This document shows, piece by piece, positions 11,996 through 24,300 of a stretch of 64,000 nt of DNA (the first letter of the stretch is position 1; every line of letters begins with the position of its first letter). The notes under the pieces are model-generated. The model did not search any database, was not told where the DNA came from, and saw nothing but the letters and a program-made list of their open reading frames with translations. Source of the DNA: Earliella scabrosa. Taxonomy: Eukaryota; Basidiomycota; Agaricomycetes; Polyporales; Polyporaceae. Location: the NCBI GenBank assembly GCA_022605405.1, contig JABYQQ010000001.1:62001-126000 (forward strand), read 5' to 3'. The position numbers and the translations under genes were made by a program.

Positions 11996-12109
11996 TCAGG
12001 CACGATGGCATCACGTTTTTGGCAAGCATGCTACAGAACGCTTCACAAGAACTACTTACTTGAAGTAAGCATTGAGTAGAGCAGTGAGTAAGTATGTTGA
12101 TTAGACCTG

Positions 12110-13150
12110 CTCAGGGTTTCAGGGTATTGTGTGTCGGGGTTGCGGGTGTTCTGAGGTGTCCGGGGTGTCCGACTATCGTGGCGTACAGTGGGGTGTCGGC
12201 GACTCCTGGGTGCCACTGGATATAAGTAATATCGTCATGGTCTTGGGATGTCGGAGCATCAATTCGAAGGATTTCGGGTTTCGGGTTTCGGGGTGTCGGC
12301 GCGTGGCGGTACTATCAAGCTGTTTGGATGTAAACTGTAGAGCTTGGTTTGGCTGCAACTATATTGAAACCTAGGCACACAACTTGAGGTGCCAGTGGTT
12401 AAGGGCCGGGCCACGCGGAAGCTTTCGGACAATTCAACACGAATGCCATTTGGACTTGGGTCACCGGTGCTACTGTATGTGACAATGTATATTAGCAACT
12501 GAGTCTAGCCGTGCAGTCACAACACGGAACACTGTATGTAGAATTAGAGCGGAATTGATCATTACTCACTGCTCGTGACAGCCAGGTTCGTATAGCGGTA
12601 GCATCATATAAAGTAAGTACAATGATATACTAACTGTATCAGGGTCTTGGGCGTTGAGTAAGATGTCGGTCGGGGTATCTCGGAGGTATCGCGGTGTCGG
12701 GGTATCGGGTGTCGAGGTATCTGTGTATCGGATATAGGGTGTCGGGTATCGGGGTATCGAGGTATGGGGTGTCGGGGTCAGCATATCGAGGTGTCTGGGT
12801 GTCGGGGTCAGCATATCGAGGTATCGAGGTGTCGGGGTGTCGAGGTATCAGGGAATCGAGGTGTCGGGGTGTTGAGTGATGTCGTGGTATTGAGTGGTGT
12901 CGGGCTATCCATGTATCGGGTATGGGGTGTCGAGGCTCGGGGTGTCGGGGTCAGCATATTCAATGAGGTGTCGGGGTGTCGTGTCGGGGTGTCGGGTGGT
13001 GTCGGAGTATTACTAATTAGTATTGAGGTATGTATCGAAGTATAGAGGTCTCGGGGTGTCGGGGTGTCGAGGTATCGGGGCGAGATCTCGAGGTTTCGGG
13101 GTACTTATCTGTGTAGATGTCGGGTATCGGGCGTCGGGGTGTCGGGACTA
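12110..13150. repeat. G-rich degenerate tandem repeat of GGTGTCGGGG words
   Basis: Dozens of short words of the type GGTGTCGGGGT, GAGGTATCG and GGGTATCGG fill this kilobase with no fixed long period. It lies between the inverted GGCGGAATCC blocks at 11.94 and 13.6 kb. No gene is plausible here. Confidence 0.8.
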
Positions 13151-13569
13151 GTCATGACTGTCATGTTCAAACTACACTGTGCAGGTAAGTAATTGGGGTA
13201 TTATTATGTACTAAGATCGGCCTGTCTCGTACGGTGCATGTGGCTGTATAACGGATATTTTACATACCATATATGCTTTGGCGGGTTTGCGGGTCTGCAG
13301 TGGAGCGGGGTTGCGCCAGTATGGCGGGGTTGCGGATTGCAGTGAGCGTCAGGATTTCGGGCTTCGGAAAAGTTGCAGCATGGCGGATGGCGGTCTTGCG
13401 GGATAAGTACAATAATATGGTGGAGTGCGGTATAGCAGGGCTATAAACTATATTGAGTAGCTGTAGTGGTCATCTGTCATGCAAGTCCCAGCCAACGACC
13501 GCAAGCCCGAAAGATGGATGCTCACAGGCGCTAATGTGGTGCGAGCCCTTCATCTACTTGGCATCATTG

Positions 13570-13631
13570 ATGCCAAGCGGTCCGCCAAATTCCGCCGGAT
13601 TCCGCCGGAATCCGACGGAAAGTGAGCCATA
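13570..13631 (-). repeat. GGCGGAATCC block, copy 2 (inverted)
   Basis: Read on the minus strand this is TATGGCTCACTTT followed by three CCG(G/T)CGGAAT-type units, then GGCGG and GCTTGGCATC. It faces copy 1 at 11,937. Confidence 0.78.
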
Positions 13632-15811
13632 CATGCGGTATTCTGGCTGTCTCTGAGCGCGGACTGCGGACTTGGCTGACTGGGGCGAGCCCAGTTTTGA
13701 GCCGAATGAGCGCGCTCGCGGACCTCAACAGGTACAAGACATGTACATCGCTTCATCCCATGCGATGAGCTACTACCCTAATGCGCACACTCCCCTGCTA
13801 TCACTATGACAACTGTTCGCATACATCCATCACAGTCGGGCCTCCGCCTCCGTCGGTACTGTCTCAATGTCAGCGGTTCGAGACGAGACGAGCCTCGTCA
13901 TCGCGCGGTAACACCTTGAGCTACCAAACAGTGAACGACTGCATCCGGGGATCACGACAGCTACTAGTTGTCGCGGTAGAGTGCCCACGCACGTCCGGCT
14001 CATGACCACAGGATGCAGCCAGCTCAAGAGTCCCTGAGGTGCGTCCATCGGTCTCCTGTGTTCAAGCTGCTCCTCATCCATTCCGTCTTACGCTCAGTAC
14101 ACCTTCTGCCGGCGCCCAAGCAAGAACCGGCGCGAACACTCTTCCTTCCTCCGAGCCCTATCTTCTGATGCGTCGACCAGCCCGAGTCTCACACAACCGC
14201 GCCGTGTCGTCCCGATCTCGGCACCAAGTCCGATCTTGGATGAGGCGACGCTCAGCTCGACTCCGTCGCCAGACCTCGTCGAGACCTCTGGTTTTCTGTA
14301 CCCGTCTCGGCATAAACACCTCGGTCTCGACCACCTCAAGCTCCAGCACCGCTTTCACTTCTTTGTCTACCACCGAGCTCGGATACCCCATTACCTTTCA
14401 GTACTCATTCCTTCCGATCTCCATCCTCCCGTGTACCCACCGCTCCTCGTCACTATTCACGACTACTCCACCGCCGCGTCAGACGGTGCATACACCAGCT
14501 TCTCACCCGCATTCAAGCCTTTTCACCCCGCGGTCTGGCACGGCGCGGCTCTCCAGTTTTGCAAGTGACCCTTGGATGAAGTCGCGCTCGCTACGCTGCC
14601 GTCATCGCCCACCCGCATCCCTCGACGCTCTCTAGGCTGGCCGCTAACGTCAGATCTTAACCAGATTGGCAACATCGCGCCTGTCCGCGCCAATTTTGGC
14701 GACGCGTCCTCTCTCTCACTTGCCCTCTTCCACCATACACGCAATACACGGCGAGGCGACAGCTTCAGCCGTATCTGGGTGCGCGTCCAAGGCCCATCTT
14801 GTGTTCAGCTTGAGCATCGTTCCGACTTGCAAGTTGCACCACGTCCGAGTGGCTGCCGACGAAGGATGGAGGATGGAGGATGGAGGACGGAGGACGGCGT
14901 GCCCAGTTCCCAGTACCCGTTCCGCCCGCACTATTGCTCTCGCCGACGTTTAGCGGGACCATCATGATGAGGCTCGTCTGCGTTCTTCTAGCCACATCGC
15001 TGCTGAGTTACAGGCAAACACCGCCGTCGACCCCAGCACGGTGGCGGACCTGTACGGGATGTTCTAGGTCTGGTGCCGCTCAGAGTGCGGCGTGAACAGC
15101 GACACGTCGCGCGCAGGCAAAGGCAAGGACTGTCGGACATTTCCGTCGTACGTAGACAAGAGCTAGAACGTCCAACCCGCTATGTATACGAGTATCTCAT
15201 GGATTCTCTACTTGACATCTGCACCAAGAGTCTCGTCCGTGACCTTTCCTTTTCTCTCGATGCCTACCGCCGTCGGTGAACTACGAGGACCACATTAGGC
15301 ATGCGAACCGAGGTCCGAGACTGATTCATAGATATGCGAACTGGATGGTGGTCAGGGAGAGGATTGGAGCGTTACGTGTACATAGGGAGAGCGCGAACTC
15401 AGCGTGTATGTAGTCGTTCCGGACGATAGGAAGGATTGAAATATACAACGAAGAAAGATAGAGCTAGGATACGCGAACGGAGCAAGGACACATCGAGTAT
15501 GAGAAGAACGATGTTGTACATGGAGAGAGTGGAGACTCGGGCGGGGATGGAGAAGGGTTCATGGCGAAAGCAGAACGGGAAGCAGCGGAAGGCGAAGGTG
15601 CACGATTTCGGATGGAAGCCCTTGCGGCGAGTGCGGAGTCATGAGCGCGTGGCTCGGAGAGACGGCGCTGGGATGAGGGACGGCGGGGTGCAAGCCGTGT
15701 GGTGAGCCTTGCCCTCGGAGTATGACGACGTGGCTCATGGAGGTGGGAACGTCGAGCTTGTTGATGGCTTGTTCAGGATGCAGTAAGAGAGTGAATCGTG
15801 GCCTCGATTCA
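13632..15811. other. Gene-poor interval
   Basis: No gene is supported in this 2.2 kb. Ser/Thr-rich open frames at 14,039-14,635 and 14,236-14,568 overlap in several frames and have no domain. A short tandem run of GGATGGA occurs around 14,865-14,895. Confidence 0.45.
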
Positions 15812-18800
15812 TTAGTTCGAGTCGGAGTTAGAGTTCGTGTCTGTGTCATCGGACGGCAGAGCCTGTTGAGAAGAGCACATACGTGAGCTCAAGTCGTGCA
15901 TATGAACGCGGACTGCAACATACCTCGATTGGATTGCCATGTCTAGATGAGGCGACGGCTGTAGAGGTGGCTATAGGCGTGGAAGCCCCCAATACATTCG
16001 TGTCCGTGCTCGTAAGATCGGCCGTAATACTGTCCTGTGGGAATTGAGCGTGGAGGTGAGATGTTGTGAGGTGCATACATATAGGGCAGTCATAACGTAC
16101 CTCCATACCGTGCTCGACCTTCAGGAAAGCCGTGCTCAGAGTCAATGATGTGGTCGCAGGGACGGAACTTTCCGACTCATTCATATTCGTGCTTGTTACA
16201 TTAGACGGGACCGCCTGCTATAGAGCATGTCAGTTCAATTACCAGAGTGGACATCCATAAATGCGGGCACACACGAACCGTGATGTGGACGCCGTCTGAC
16301 TCGGAGGTACCGGTAATGAGTTGCGGAGAGGGATCGATTACTGAAGAGACGCCAGAGGGTTCTGACATGTTCATCTTTGCACTGTTCGCAGCCATAGGCA
16401 GCTGAGATGATTCAGTCTGTGAGTTAAGGAGTCAATATATTGTGTGCGGAGTCTTTCATGTAACATACCGGCGGCTCACAGTCCTTGGACCGGGAAGAAG
16501 CAACCGTCGGAGAGCCTGAGGCAGAGGCGGAAGACTGAATGGCATTGATTATCGTAGTTGTAGGATCGGAAGGTGTATCCGGCGGTGAGAAGTCAATCGA
16601 TATGCCAACCGTCACGCAGCGAATCACGGTCAGAACCAACCTTGCTCTGAACGCCGACTCCCAAAGAGACCCCAATGCGTATATCAACTTCAGGAATGCG
16701 GGTACCTAATGCATTCAGCACGGGGGTTGGAGCATTCAATGTTGCAACAATCTTGTGTGAAAGTCAACCTCATAGTCAGCATCGACAGTCATGGCTCATG
16801 TGCAACAATGCCATACAACACACCTTTCTACGCTCATCGAGCTCATGCTTCCGTTCCTTGAACCACTCTCTGTGATCATGCCACAACGTACGCAGCCTTT
16901 CGATCCCCTGAATATCTTGCTCAACTAAGGCTGCCAGCCCGTCGACCAGCTCAGGGAGGAATTGGTCATCTTGATACTGTCCCCTCCGGAGGACATCAAT
17001 GAAAACATTCAAGCGATACCATGCCTCGTCTATGTCTGAGTCGTCAGCTCCGCCGTTGGTGTCTTCGACAAGAGTTCGGAACCGCTCGAAGGAGACGGAG
17101 ATGGCATGATGAGTGCGCGTCCGTATAGCCTGGATTGTCGTCTTCGCATCGGCCTCGAGTGTGCCAAAATCGGGAGCAGCGCAGGTCAACAGCAAGTCAA
17201 GTGCTCGGTACAGAGTTTCCACCGCCTCAGCTGACGGAATTCTGTCTAGCGAAGCTGCGTCGAATACCTGCTGTGCGACGATGGCAACTGGGCGGTGTCG
17301 ACAGATTAGCATGTTCACAAGTGTCAAGGACAGCAAGGATGGACGGCTCACCGCTCCGACATATTCTTGCGGTAGGGCGTGATTCGTCGGATGCGCGCAG
17401 CAGGATGCCGAGAAAATCCAGGGCTTTTTGCGTGTTTTCATGTTGTGCACACAAGGATGCCAGCCCGTCGACCAGCTTGAGGAGGAATTCCTCATTTTGA
17501 TGCTGTCTCTCGAGGAGTTCGTAAATGAACCACTCCATGCACCCCCATGTCCTGTCTATCTCTGGGCCGTGAGCTCCGCCATTGGTGTCTCCAACAAGAG
17601 TCAGGAACCGCTCGAAGAACACGGAGATGGCATGATGGGTGAACGTCTGGATAGCCAGGATCGTCGCCTTCCCGTCGCCCTCAAGCGGGGCAGGATCGGG
17701 AGCTGCGCAGATCAAAAGCATGACAAGTGCGTCGCTCAGAGCGCTGATTTCGTCCGCCGTCGGCGTTCTGTCAAGTGAAGCTGCGTCAAACGCCTGCTGT
17801 GCGATGAGTGCGACTAGGAGATGCCGACAGATTAGCATGTGTACAATGGCAAGGGGCGCGGGGAGCTCACCGCCTCGACGTATCCCAGGGGACAAGCTTG
17901 ATGCATCCTCTGCGAGTCGGACTACCACTGCACGTAGCATCGACAGAGTTTTGGAAGTGTTGTACGCTATGCTAAGGATATTGGCGGTATACGAAGCGAA
18001 GCGCGAAGTGTCTGGCTGAGGATTCACACCGAAAGCAATACAATATCTTGCAACTGGTTCGAAGTCAGACCACGCTTCATCTCGCCGATGTTTAGGCGTG
18101 GTGTGTAGCGCAACCCAGACATCGCTCCAGAAGTGCGTCGGCATCATGCGCTGAACATCGAACGTGTTGTTCTTCCAATGACGCACGGTCTCCTCGTGTA
18201 CCGCTTTTGCGCAGCGGAGAACTTCTCCCGGGGACAGCGCGCTTAAGCAGGGTGAAGCGACGTCGAGATGAACCGGGTTCAAGGTGGTCTTGTACGCCAT
18301 CGTGATGATGTCGCCGTCCAGGCGCTCTGCGTTGTCTGAGACGTGCTGTCTCTCACATCCCCGCCAGAGCGGTGACGGCGGGTCCCCAATTCGCCTCTGA
18401 TCCTCTCTCCAGTTGAAGTACTCCTGCAATTCGTTGCGAGGGTCATGCTGCCAGTGAGCAAGCACATGTCGTCTCCATGCTAGTATAGCACAGCGGCGGA
18501 CAGGATACCACGCTTGCTTTAGCGGTAGAGTTCCAACGAAGGCCAAATCCGCAATCAGAAGAGAGATGTAGGAGCAATGCCTATTTACGGAAGGGAGGAT
18601 AATTGAACGCGCGGTGACGATGAACAGGACCCCGATGAGCGCCGATGCGACGCCTGCAACGACGTCGTTGAGACCCCACAAGAGAACGAAGAGGCCAGCG
18701 AAGAATAGAACAAGGGCTACCTGGAGAAGGACTGGGAGGATTGCGACTATCCACGCCACCCGCCACTTGATCAGGCTATTCAGCCGATGCTGGCGGAGGC

Positions 18801-19666
18801 GGGCTGTCTGCCGTGAGGACCCGGAAAGACCCGCGCTGTACTCGTTTATCCATTGCTTGACCATGATGCCGATTGACGCCTCGGAGAGACTGAAGATTAG
18901 ACTGGAGAACCATAGCGTGTTGAGCCACACGACTGAGCGCGGGGGTTGAGGTGGGGGCACAGGAGTCTGGGTAACAGCGGGGATGGTAGAGTTGACGAAG
19001 GAGGGATTGATGGAGAAGCTCCCGAGCTGTGCGAATATTTGCTGCAAGGTATCAAGAAGTCGGTCCTGGGGATCGGGTGCGAGGAGGGTATAAGACTGGA
19101 CTTTAAAGGCCGTAAGGACGGCGGAGAACAGACCGGCCTGTGTAGTTACATCCAGGTCATGACGCGAAGTAGCAATACAGCAATTAACACATACGTAGAC
19201 CAAGAGAGTGTCGATCTCTTTATTCCACTGATCGATCAGCTCGTCGCTGTATTTCTTTACGACCTCTGCTGTCTTGTCCCAGGCCTCCTTCTTCTCTTCC
19301 TCGGTAAAGTCTTGCTTACGCTCTTCCCAGCGCTCCTAGAGTATGACTTGTACTGTGATCGTAGCGAAGCATACAATCATGCTTACCTCGAGGGTAGTAA
19401 GATCCCAGTCGTTCGGAAGTCGCGGTGGAGGGTCGTACGTGGCCTTCGGCGGCTGGCACAGGAATATCAGTATCACATGGAGTGACAGAGCTCATAGGAT
19501 CTCGCACCACTGTAGACTCGCGGGCGGGCATCTTAGTATCGTCTCGTTTAGTAGAGGACGGTTCTCCGTAGGAGGACATAGCTGGGGTGCAGTCGGAAGC
19601 AGGTGCGTACTCGTGTCCCTCGGCGCACTCGCGGGCCAGCATACCAAAGTCCAAATATAGCCGCAT
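15812..19666 (-). pseudogene. DUF6535-type membrane protein, probably decayed, with internal duplication
   Basis: Exon 1 (19666-19387, ATG at 19666), exon 2 (19352-19195) and exon 3 (19137 down to at least 17,400) join in phase. Exon 3 holds the DUF6535 signature: AGLFSAVLTAF at its start, then WLNTLWFSSLIFSL, a KQW..EY motif and a long hydrophobic segment of about 50 residues that gives the membrane anchor. The family is an Agaricomycete-specific expansion of unknown function. Two defects are visible. An in-frame TAG lies at 19336-19338 in exon 2, where the paralogue at 28.4 kb has AAG. A frame change lies at about 17,350 inside a second copy of a roughly 130-residue C-terminal segment (MLICRH..VA.IAQQ.FDAASLDR occurs twice). 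Small 3' exons with GT-AG borders can be traced to a TAA at 15812-15814. Confidence 0.75.
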
Positions 19667-20559
19667 GAATGGACGACGTCGAACCTTGCAGGCCTGTCAC
19701 ATCCAGGTGGCCTCGGAGAAGCTCGACCGGGGACGCCCTGCCGGCCGTTCAAAGCGCGCGCCGTTGTCCTCTCGCTCCTTTGATCCCAACTCCTCTGAGC
19801 GCGGCACGCAGGATCTCTCCCAAGAGCCAGTCTAGCTGGAGGTGTGCGCACGATCGCGAGCGACATCACCGTAGCATCCGAGTCCGCCCGCAACGCAGCA
19901 AACGCCGCTCGAGGTCCACTGCGGCGCGGAATGCTGTTCTCGCCTGTGCATGGTTCCCGTCTTCTTTCTGGCCCGTGGGACGCTGCGTCAACCATGCGGT
20001 TTCCAGCGCAGCGCTCTGCACTGGAACTGAAAAGACTGTTCCCGTCTTCGAATACACAGTCCGTATCGCCCAAAACGAAGCGCATATAGTCGCATACTAC
20101 AGCATAGGACATGTGAAGGCCCCAGTTGTCGACTCGTACAAAAGACGTACTAGAGGTTCACGCAGGTGGGCACTTCGGAGAAAGGATTGAGGGCGTTTCC
20201 GCAGCCGAGCGCGCGAGAGGTCCTGCCGGCGTAGAAGAGCTTGCACAAGTACTCCTGTCTAGGACTGTCGCGTTTGTGGGCCTGAGGTTACCTCAGGTGG
20301 ATCGACTCGCGCCGTGAGACTGCTGACTGCACCTGCTTCCAAGGACCTGAGCTGCACCCGGGCCCTCTCAGAGCGGGCGATCGCGAGAATTGGATGCGGG
20401 TTGGGCTTGTGCGTGTGCTGTGTATGAGAAGGGATGTATGTCAGAGCGAAGTCCTGCGGTACGACGCACCGTCTAACGTACCAGAGACCGACTATGTAGT
20501 ACAATCTGTCTGCTCGACCCTTCAAGCTTCAAGATACAGGGACATGCGGGCGTCCTGCG
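19667..20559. other. Upstream flank of the DUF6535 gene, no gene seen
   Basis: About 0.9 kb holding the presumed promoter of the minus-strand DUF6535 gene. The open frame at 19,669-20,190 has no recognisable feature and is likely chance. Confidence 0.4.
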
Positions 20560-21330
20560 GGGGTCAAGCGCCTTCGTGTTTGGTATGCCCTCTGGCAGGC
20601 GTGTCAGTGAGAGTGGCCACTAGAGAAATGACGTCGACAGACCAGAGGCAGAGGGGAAAGACTGAGGTCGAGACTCGGGCCGCGCTGCGTAGCTCATGAT
20701 GCACAATAACGCGTTGTCTCGTTCTAGTTCGTCAACGCTGACGCCCGCCTAGAAACTCACCCTAGCCTGCCGTACGCCGTGCATGCGCGACGGACATTAA
20801 GCCCGGATAGGCTTCGCACCAGCAATGACAGACGTCTCCCCGTCTCCGGACTTCACAGCGTCAGTCAGGACCTCCGAGCGTGCCGCTGTCGGACGCAGAA
20901 GTTGGACGTCGGATGCGACCTTGTGGCTCCTCGTTACGAAGTTGTGGCGCGCTGCCATCCGTGCGGCTGAGGAAGTACGCGCTATAGATTGGGATCGCCT
21001 TCAGCTCCGCGGGGAGGTCAGTTGAGGAGTTGATGCCCGCTGGGGCGGAGACAGGCGGAGCAAGGACGGAGAGGTCGGGGACGCGACGCAACGCGACGCA
21101 TATGCGGTGCTGGCGTCCGAACGGACGTTCGCTGCGCGGAGCCTTCCAAGGCAGGCGCAGGTGGTGCGAGGACGCCAGTATTAGGTGGGGACCGGGTCGG
21201 TAGAGAGAGCTAACCCAGGAAAAGTCAGGAATTCGAGCCGATTGTGAGCGCTCGTCTCGTTCAAGTCCTACACGGGGACACGGACACACCTGCCAGCACG
21301 TCTCCTTCTGCACCGCTGATGTACGCGTTG
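20560..21330 (-). repeat. Degenerate dispersed repeat / fossil gene, copy 1
   Basis: Related to 30,600-31,620 and 60,600-61,560. Shared words include CAGAGGCAGAGGGGAAAG, the run to GTAGCTCATG, and at the far end CACCTGCCAGCACGT, which matches ACCTGCGCACGTGCCC in copy 2. On the minus strand the frame ends SGTLGGPD, as in copy 2. Many substitutions and small indels separate the copies. Confidence 0.7.
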
Positions 21331-24300
21331 TCGATCGAAAGCTCGGAGCCAGCGCTATAGAGTCTCTGCATATGATACACGCGGAGTTACAACTTGATCA
21401 GAAGCCATGATTCTGTATGTGGGTCGAGGCCAAAAGGCAGGTCAATGTGAGCACACCCCAAACGGAAATAAACGGACGAACCTCAAACGCCCACAGTCAA
21501 AAGTCGGGCCCTGTCTGCTTCCACCGCAAGCCCGCTGCAGCCGCCCGATCTTGACGGCGATGTTGCGGATGTTCTCGCGATCAGCACGAATCGTGACGCA
21601 CTTCGCTCCAGCTGCGCTGCTCGTGAAGTGAGATGTCGAAAGGCGGAGTCTAACTCCCGCAGACGCGAACTACTGTTCATCCACTGCGAGACGAGCGACA
21701 CGTTGAGGGCGAGGTTGAGGCCGCGCAGACGGATACAGGACTTTCACGTTAAAGCCATACCAGGCGGTCGACAAAGGCAGCAGTATTTTCTTTGTGCTCG
21801 GACGAGGCCGCGACGATCTGATTTTGGTCCGCGCGGCTGTTCGGGACGCTTTGAGCGCAGAGAATAGCGCAGAGAGCTTTTGATGGGTGATTGCTTGGTA
21901 TCCCCTGAAGACAATATGAGCGGGACGCACAACAGAAGACGTAGGATCGATGTACGGATGAATCAGACCAGAAATGAACGCACGTAGGGACCCCTGGAAC
22001 TTCTATGCATGTATCCGCACTCACTGCGTCTCCGGTCGACGGATAGAGGGCGCATGGTGGTTGCGAACGGCAGGACAGGCGGTGACATGAGTTGGATCTG
22101 GTGTCCGGGCGATCCCAATCATCGTGAGGATGCGTGCGCTAAGAATAAGGATAACAGGAGAACAGGACTCACTCACTCCATCGTTGAAGTTAGTGGTAAC
22201 CCTGGCACGACGAGGTCATGCACAGGTCCGTAGAGGTGATACCACGATCCTTTGTAAATAGATGTTGATGCGGCCTAGCAGCGTTGTCTGTATGTTCGAG
22301 ATCCCTGATGAGGCTGTGATGGTCCGCCGCTGATCTGTCGGCGGGTCGGGACGTCGTCGGGGGCGCTCGTATCACCTGCACAGTGCAAGCACGCTCGACC
22401 GCCAAGTGCTGGCTGTCGACGTGAGTACAACTAGCCTGCGTGATGGGTGAGTTCTGGCAAGCAAAGACTTTGGAGGGAATTGGACGAGTCCGGACCTTCA
22501 TATGGGTCGTCCTATTGTCCTGCACCCTCTTATTCCCGCCCCCCGGCCATCCGCGTCTCCGACCGACGGATCAGCTCCCTTGACCACGAACCGAGGCTCA
22601 GTAGTTTCGAGGACGTCGCGCGGAGAGTGACCAAGGAGATGGGCACGGCTCTCATTCATCTCAAGGACGGGAGTGAGATCTTGCTGACCGTTCCAGGTCA
22701 AAGGTACTATGACTACAGCGCACACTGGCGTTGTACGGATGGACGCAGCCCCGACGTGCGTTGAGAGAGCGCCTCGTAGAAACGATTCGCCGTCATGTCG
22801 CAAGTTCGAATGCGGCGTTCAAACGGAGATGACGCTCGGCAGCAAGGTAGCCAGGCTGGACGTGTCGAGGTCTGTGTTGGCACGGCAAGGGGAGCATCTC
22901 TCCAGGACTCCAGCTCATCGTTGACAGCACCACAAACACGTCCTCAAGACGGACGGGGCCGCAGAGGCTGGTTGTCCACCTCGTCAGCTCGCTGCCAGCC
23001 AAGTCTTGCTGCATGACGCCGATGTGAGCGCGCGATTTGCGCTTCAGTATGCAGCGCGTACAAGGCAAGTGGGGCATAGCGCACCTCCGGTCCGTAGCAT
23101 GGCTGATGATCTTCCCAGCGGACGTCTATAACCCGATCAGTAGTAAGCTCGCGCGCAGTAGCCGTCCGGGATATTCGTGCGTACCTCAGCCCGAGATGAG
23201 GACGAGCCTCGACAGCCATCAACGTTACATCTCCAGCTCGAAACGAGCGGTACCATTGTTTGTGGACGAGAGGAGTTTGGAAAGAGGGGCGGGTACGAAT
23301 AGCCTGCGACCGTGTTCACAGAGGATAGATATATCTGAGACGTCTTGAGCATCTAGCTGGAGCTGGTGGGAGTAGGTGTCTAAGACCGCCGATTGTGCTT
23401 GCGGGAATCGAGAAGCTCGCAAGCGTCCGCTGGACAGGACGTCTCCTTCTAGAAAAACCGCCGATGTATTCGACGGAGCGTGCAGATGGGTTGGAGTCGG
23501 ACGGGGTAAGACGGACGAAGGGAAAGAGAACGTAAGAGAGGATGTGAGCGGGGGATGCGTACCAGACGCTCGACGTACCGCGATCTGACGGGTCATCGTG
23601 AGCAAGCAGAGTGCATATGTGAGTTCTTGGGCTGCTCCAGTAAGAGGACTAGTGCAGACGACCTCAAGACCTGACATATTGTTGACAGCGGGTACGACAC
23701 ACCTGTCGGAACCAATCCACCTCATTGCCTCCCTATCTCTTCTCTGTCCGCGCATCATATCCCGGGCAGCAGGACTTCTATCCGAGTTATTCGGTGAACG
23801 CGAAGGGACCACGGGAGGCGGATATGCGACATCAACAAACGGAGAGCGTCATGCGCACAGAGACATACCAATGGGCCATAGCTGGAGAGATTTTGCGGCC
23901 TGGATTGCCATCTTGACGTTGTGCGGGTTTTGGCATGCGATGACGCGTGTGTCGAGAGTCTCCTAGAATTGCTGGGCAGACAGTGACCTCAAGCAGTGTC
24001 GACGCAGACCGAGATGGCTAAGAGATACCACAGAAGAGTGTCAGACAGCTCGACGGAGCGGAGAACGAGTTCCCCATCGTCGAGCCGACCGCTACTGTCA
24101 TTGGCCAACGCGTTCGGTCACAGGCCACGTGGGATACACTTCCCATATCCGGCTGTGTGACTTGGCGCGCACCTGCGACGCACTCAGCACTGTGTCTTCT
24201 CCATGGACTCGCACTCGTATTGTGGTTCTGCCCCTCTGCAGCTCCGGCGAAGCTTCCACGTCTTGAATCACAGCTTCACAGCTAACACCTGCTCTTCTCG

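Noticed and set aside
11937..13631. Helitron as the explanation of the GGCGGAATCC blocks
   Set aside because: No Rep/helicase gene and no clear TC start or CTRR end with hairpin was found; the inverted arrangement also argues against it.
14039..14635. 198-codon Ser/Thr-rich open frame
   Set aside because: Several overlapping frames with the same low complexity; no start context or intron pattern that supports a gene.
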